Origin: an uncultured Frankineae bacterium
GTDB lineage: Bacteria; Actinomycetota; Actinomycetes; Mycobacteriales; SCTD01
Assembly: GCA_902805805.1 (NCBI GenBank)
Contig: CADCUE010000286.1
Coordinates: 1-6,946 of the forward strand
Direction: 5' to 3'
Length of the DNA stretch: 6,946 bases
This document shows positions 4,603-6,946 of the stretch, piece by piece. The notes beneath the pieces are model-generated. The model was not told the DNA's origin. It did no database searches and was given only the letters and a program-made list of their open reading frames with translations. Every line of letters starts with the position of its first letter. Position 1 is the first letter of the stretch. A program made the position numbers and the translations under genes.

Positions 4603-6946
4603 GACGACGAACGCTCGACCGACCTCCGCGGTCGCGAGGCGGCGGCCGCGGAGGTCGCGCGTGTCCGCGTCGAGCTGGCGGCGGCCGCAGCCGGCGCCAC
4701 GCCGTTGGCCGAGATCGACCCGACCGCGACCGACCTGACGCGGATCCAGCCGCTGCTCGGGCAGCTGGCCGAGGCGGTGGCGCGGCTGCTCGACACCGAC
4801 CTGGCGGCGGTGTGGACGACCGTGCCCGGCGAGGACGTCCTCACGGCCAGCGCGTGGACCGGTTTCCCGGACGACTACATCGCGACGATGCGGGTGCCGT
4901 TCGGGGCCGGCTCCGCCGGTCGGGCGGTGCTGGAGCGGCAGACCGTCCTGGTGGCCGACATCGAGTCGTCGTCGTCGTACGGCGCCTTCCGCGCGGGAGC
5001 GCTGCGGCACGGGGTGCGCGCTGCCCTGTCGGTGCCGATGCTGACGCTGGCCGGTGAGCCGATGGGCGCCCTGACGGCCTACTACCGCGGACGTGTGGTC
5101 CCCGACGCCCGCGACCTCGAGCTGGTGGAGCTCTACGCCCGACAGGCCGCCGAGATGGTCGAGCGGGCCCGGCTGCACGCCGAGGCGCGCTCCCTGGCCG
5201 CCCTCGAGCGCCGCAGGGCCGGGCAGCTGCGGTCCCTGGCGGACGCCGCGCTGGCCCTGTCCGCGGCGGAGACCCTCGACGAGCTGCTGCGGCTGCTCAC
5301 CGAGGCGGCCCGCCACGTGGTCGGGTGCCACCAGGGTGTCGGCACCCGGCTCCCGACCGGCTGGGCCGACGCGACGACGTTCGTCTCGCTGTCCGAGCGC
5401 TACCGGCAGTGGCGCACGTACGACGTCCTGCCGCAGGGCCTGGGCGTCCTCAACGCCGTCACCCGGGAGAACCGGCCGCTGCGGCTCACCGGACCCGAGC
5501 TGGCGCAGCACCCCGAGTGGCGGGGCCTGCGCGACGCCCCCGGTCATCCGCCGCTGCCGGACTACCTCGCCGCGCCGCTCGTCGGGCGGGACGGCACCAA
5601 CCTGGGCATCTTGCAGCTGAGCCACCGGGTCGACGACGCCCCGTTCACGGCGGAGGACGAGGCCGTCGTCGTGCAGCTGGCGCAGATGGCGAGCAGCGCC
5701 ATCGAGCGGCTCGAGGCCTGGAGTCGCGAGCGGGCCGCCCGTCAGGATGCCGAGCGCGCGGCCCGCCTGCTCGGGGTCCTGTCCGACGCGTCGGCGGTCT
5801 TCGCCGAGAGCTTCGACCCGCACGGCATCGCCCAGGCCCTGGTCGACCTGCTGGTGCCGCGCATGGCCGACCTGGCGATGGTGCACCTCGTGCTCCACGA
5901 CGACGAGGCGGTCCTCGGTGCGCTGCAGACCAGTCGCGACGTGGACCGGGCCGCGCTGACCGAGTTCTTCGCGCGCTTCCGCGTCGACCTGTCCGCCAGC
6001 ACTCCGGCCGGACAGGCACTGCGGACGGGGACGCCGCAGGTGCTGCCGGGGGTCGCGAGCGCGCCGCTGGCCGCTGCCGCCCGCGACACCGCCCAGTACG
6101 AGCAGCTGCGCGCGGCGATGGGGGAGAGCAACCTCTGCCTGCCGCTCACCGCCCGCGGACGCACCGTCGCTCTGCTGGCGCTGTCCCGCGACGAGCCGTA
6201 CGGCGACGGCGACGTCGACCACGCCCTCGACCTGGCGCGGCGGGCCGCGCTGGTGCTCGACAACGCCAGCCAGTACGCCTTCGAGCGCGACCTCGCCGTC
6301 ACGCTGCAGCGCAGCCTGCTGCCGCGCGAGCTGCCGATGGGTCCCGGCTACCTGACCGCGGCCCGCTACCTCGCCGGCGCCCGGGGCACGGAGGTCGGCG
6401 GCGACTGGTACGACGTCCTGGAGGTGGGAGAAGCCCTGGTGCTCGTCGTGGGCGACGTCGTCGGCCGCGGCGTGCAGGCCGCCGCGGTGATGGGCCAGCT
6501 CCGCTCGACGGTCCGGGCGTACGCGCTGGACGGCCACGGACCCGCGGAGGTCCTCACCCGGCTGGACCGGGTGGCGCAGACGATCCCGGACCTGCACTTC
6601 ACCACCTGCCTGGTGGCGCGCCTCGAGCCTGCGACGGGCTCGCTCGTGGTGTGCTCGGCCGGCCACCCGCCCCCGGTCGTCGCTGAGGCCGCCGGCGGCG
6701 CGCGGCTGCTCCCCCTGGAGCCCGGTCGTCCGCTCGGTGTGGGGGGTGGGGCCTACGTCGACGAGGCGTTCGAGCTGTCCGAGGGCGCGGTGCTGATGCT
6801 CTACACCGACGGGCTGGTCGAGGAGCGCGATGCGTCCCTCACCGACGGCCTGGACCGCCTCGTGCAGGCCCTGGCCGAGCCGGTGCACTCGGCGGACGAG
6901 GCCTGCTCGCAGGTGCTGCGGGCGCTCGGCCGCGACAACGGCGCGG
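4600..6946 (+). CDS. Triple-GAF PP2C/SpoIIE-type serine/threonine phosphatase (3' end missing)
   Basis: At least 782 residues are visible and the frame is open at the window edge. A short helical N-terminus leads to GAF 1 (about 45-190), GAF 2 (about 208-370) and GAF 3 (about 388-565), each ending in a long helix that could form a signalling coiled coil. The phosphatase domain starts near 567 with TLQRSLLPRELP, the usual entry of RsbU/SpoIIE-type PP2C domains. Metal-binding Asp motifs are GGDWYD (D602, D605), GDVVGRG (D619) and YTDGLVE (D737), with SAGHPPP at about 686-692. The final DD motif expected of the family would lie just past the end, so perhaps 20 or more residues are missing, and a further domain such as an RsbW-like kinase cannot be excluded. 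GAF 2 matches a known actinobacterial sensor type (GWADATTFVSLSERY, then APLVGRDGTNLGILQLS) but has Cys-His at 243-244 where relatives usually have Ala-His. Such proteins dephosphorylate anti-sigma-factor antagonists in partner-switching stress pathways. No membrane segment is seen, so it is likely cytoplasmic. The signal sensed is unknown. Confidence 0.88.
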   Translation, partial: MDDERSTDLRGREAAAAEVARVRVELAAAAAGATPLAEIDPTATDLTRIQPLLGQLAEAVARLLDTDLAAVWTTVPGEDVLTASAWTGFPDDYIATMRVPFGAGSAGRAVLERQTVLVADIESSSSYGAFRAGALRHGVRAALSVPMLTLAGEPMGALTAYYRGRVVPDARDLELVELYARQAAEMVERARLHAEARSLAALERRRAGQLRSLADAALALSAAETLDELLRLLTEAARHVVGCHQGVGTRLPTGWADATTFVSLSERYRQWRTYDVLPQGLGVLNAVTRENRPLRLTGPELAQHPEWRGLRDAPGHPPLPDYLAAPLVGRDGTNLGILQLSHRVDDAPFTAEDEAVVVQLAQMASSAIERLEAWSRERAARQDAERAARLLGVLSDASAVFAESFDPHGIAQALVDLLVPRMADLAMVHLVLHDDEAVLGALQTSRDVDRAALTEFFARFRVDLSASTPAGQALRTGTPQVLPGVASAPLAAAARDTAQYEQLRAAMGESNLCLPLTARGRTVALLALSRDEPYGDGDVDHALDLARRAALVLDNASQYAFERDLAVTLQRSLLPRELPMGPGYLTAARYLAGARGTEVGGDWYDVLEVGEALVLVVGDVVGRGVQAAAVMGQLRSTVRAYALDGHGPAEVLTRLDRVAQTIPDLHFTTCLVARLEPATGSLVVCSAGHPPPVVAEAAGGARLLPLEPGRPLGVGGGAYVDEAFELSEGAVLMLYTDGLVEERDASLTDGLDRLVQALAEPVHSADEACSQVLRALGRDNGA
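4732..5172 (+). other. GAF domain 1 of the phosphatase
   Basis: Residues about 45-191. The domain begins with a helix (IQPLLGQLAEAVARLLDTD), then AAVWTTV, a GAGSAGRAVLERQ turn, VADIES and a Ser run, and LSVPMLTLAGEPMGALTAYY, the typical GAF core strand pattern. It ends in the helix LELVELYARQAAEMVERA. Residues 123-126 are four Ser encoded by (TCG)4 at 4966-4977, a small repeat in a surface loop. No ligand-specific residues can be named. Confidence 0.75.
5221..5715 (+). other. GAF domain 2 of the phosphatase
   Basis: Residues about 208-372. The domain matches from memory the GAF type with a GWAxAxxxVSLSxxYxxWR block followed by NRPLRLT, a WRGL motif, AAPLVGRDGTNLG and a FTxEDEAVVVQLAQMASSAIE helix. 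A Cys-His pair sits at 243-244, and the usual serine-rich stretch after it is shortened (TRLPTGW). Its ligand is unknown. Confidence 0.75.
5761..6294 (+). other. GAF domain 3 of the phosphatase
   Basis: Residues about 388-565, directly before the phosphatase domain. It opens with LLGVLSDASAVFAESFDP, has PRMADLAMVHLVLHDD, then NLCLPLTARGRTVALLALS and a final helix ALDLARRAALVLDNASQY. This is the usual GAF placement before an RsbU-type PP2C, where it passes the signal to the catalytic part. Confidence 0.75.
6298..6946 (+). other. PP2C/SpoIIE catalytic domain (incomplete)
   Basis: Residues 567 onward. The domain holds D602, D605, D619 and D737, which are positioned as metal ligands in RsbU/SpoIIE-type phosphatases, plus the Gly-rich turn GRPLGVGGG at about 710-718. 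The C-terminal part carrying the last Asp pair lies beyond the window. Confidence 0.82.

Noticed and set aside
3615..5057. Plus-strand frame of 480 codons crossing from the ligase gene into the phosphatase gene
   Set aside because: It is an Arg/Gly/Ala-rich shadow in another frame and crosses the boundary of two well-supported genes.
3346..6888. Very long minus-strand open frame (1180 codons) opposite the ligase and phosphatase
   Set aside because: It mirrors the codons of two genes with clear motifs. Its product is a low-complexity Gly/Arg/Gln/Val-rich sequence without recognisable domains, a usual result of high GC.

Overview
The window comes from a very GC-rich bacterium. Nearly every codon of the four genes ends in G or C, GTG starts are used, and genes overlap or abut. 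The content points to an actinobacterium: a tandem pair of dynamin-like GTPases, a mycothiol-ligase-like protein and a GAF/PP2C phosphatase. I cannot name the genus. No RNA gene, CRISPR array, insertion sequence or phage gene is visible.

Layout: positions 1-120 are a short leader that may also hold the 5' end of a divergent gene. Positions 121-3407 carry two dynamin-like/YfjP-type GTPases joined by a GTGA start-stop overlap. The first has a degenerate G4 motif and one weak hydrophobic stretch. The second has a canonical NQID motif and two clear membrane helices. A 73-base gap follows (3408-3480), with no recognisable terminator or promoter but with a perfect 14-base palindrome directly before a good ribosome binding site. 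Positions 3481-4596 encode a compact class I cysteinyl-tRNA-synthetase-like protein of 371 residues that has no anticodon-binding domain and most resembles the mycothiol enzyme MshC. Its TAG stop is followed, after one codon and in the same frame, by the ATG of a large regulator (4600 to beyond the window end). That regulator has three GAF sensor domains and a PP2C/SpoIIE-type phosphatase domain, whose last part is cut off.

How they may work together: all four genes point the same way and could form one transcription unit. The two GTPases very probably act as a pair at the membrane, as tandem dynamin-like proteins do in Streptomyces. The ligase-like enzyme and the phosphatase are tightly coupled. 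The most interesting point is the ligase: it has the overall shape of MshC but keeps all four zinc ligands of true CysRS, at the same residue numbers as E. coli CysRS (C28, C209, H234, E238), and has KMAKS in place of KMSKS. It may be a tRNA-independent cysteine-activating enzyme that is not ordinary MshC. Its product and its link to the GAF sensor are open questions.
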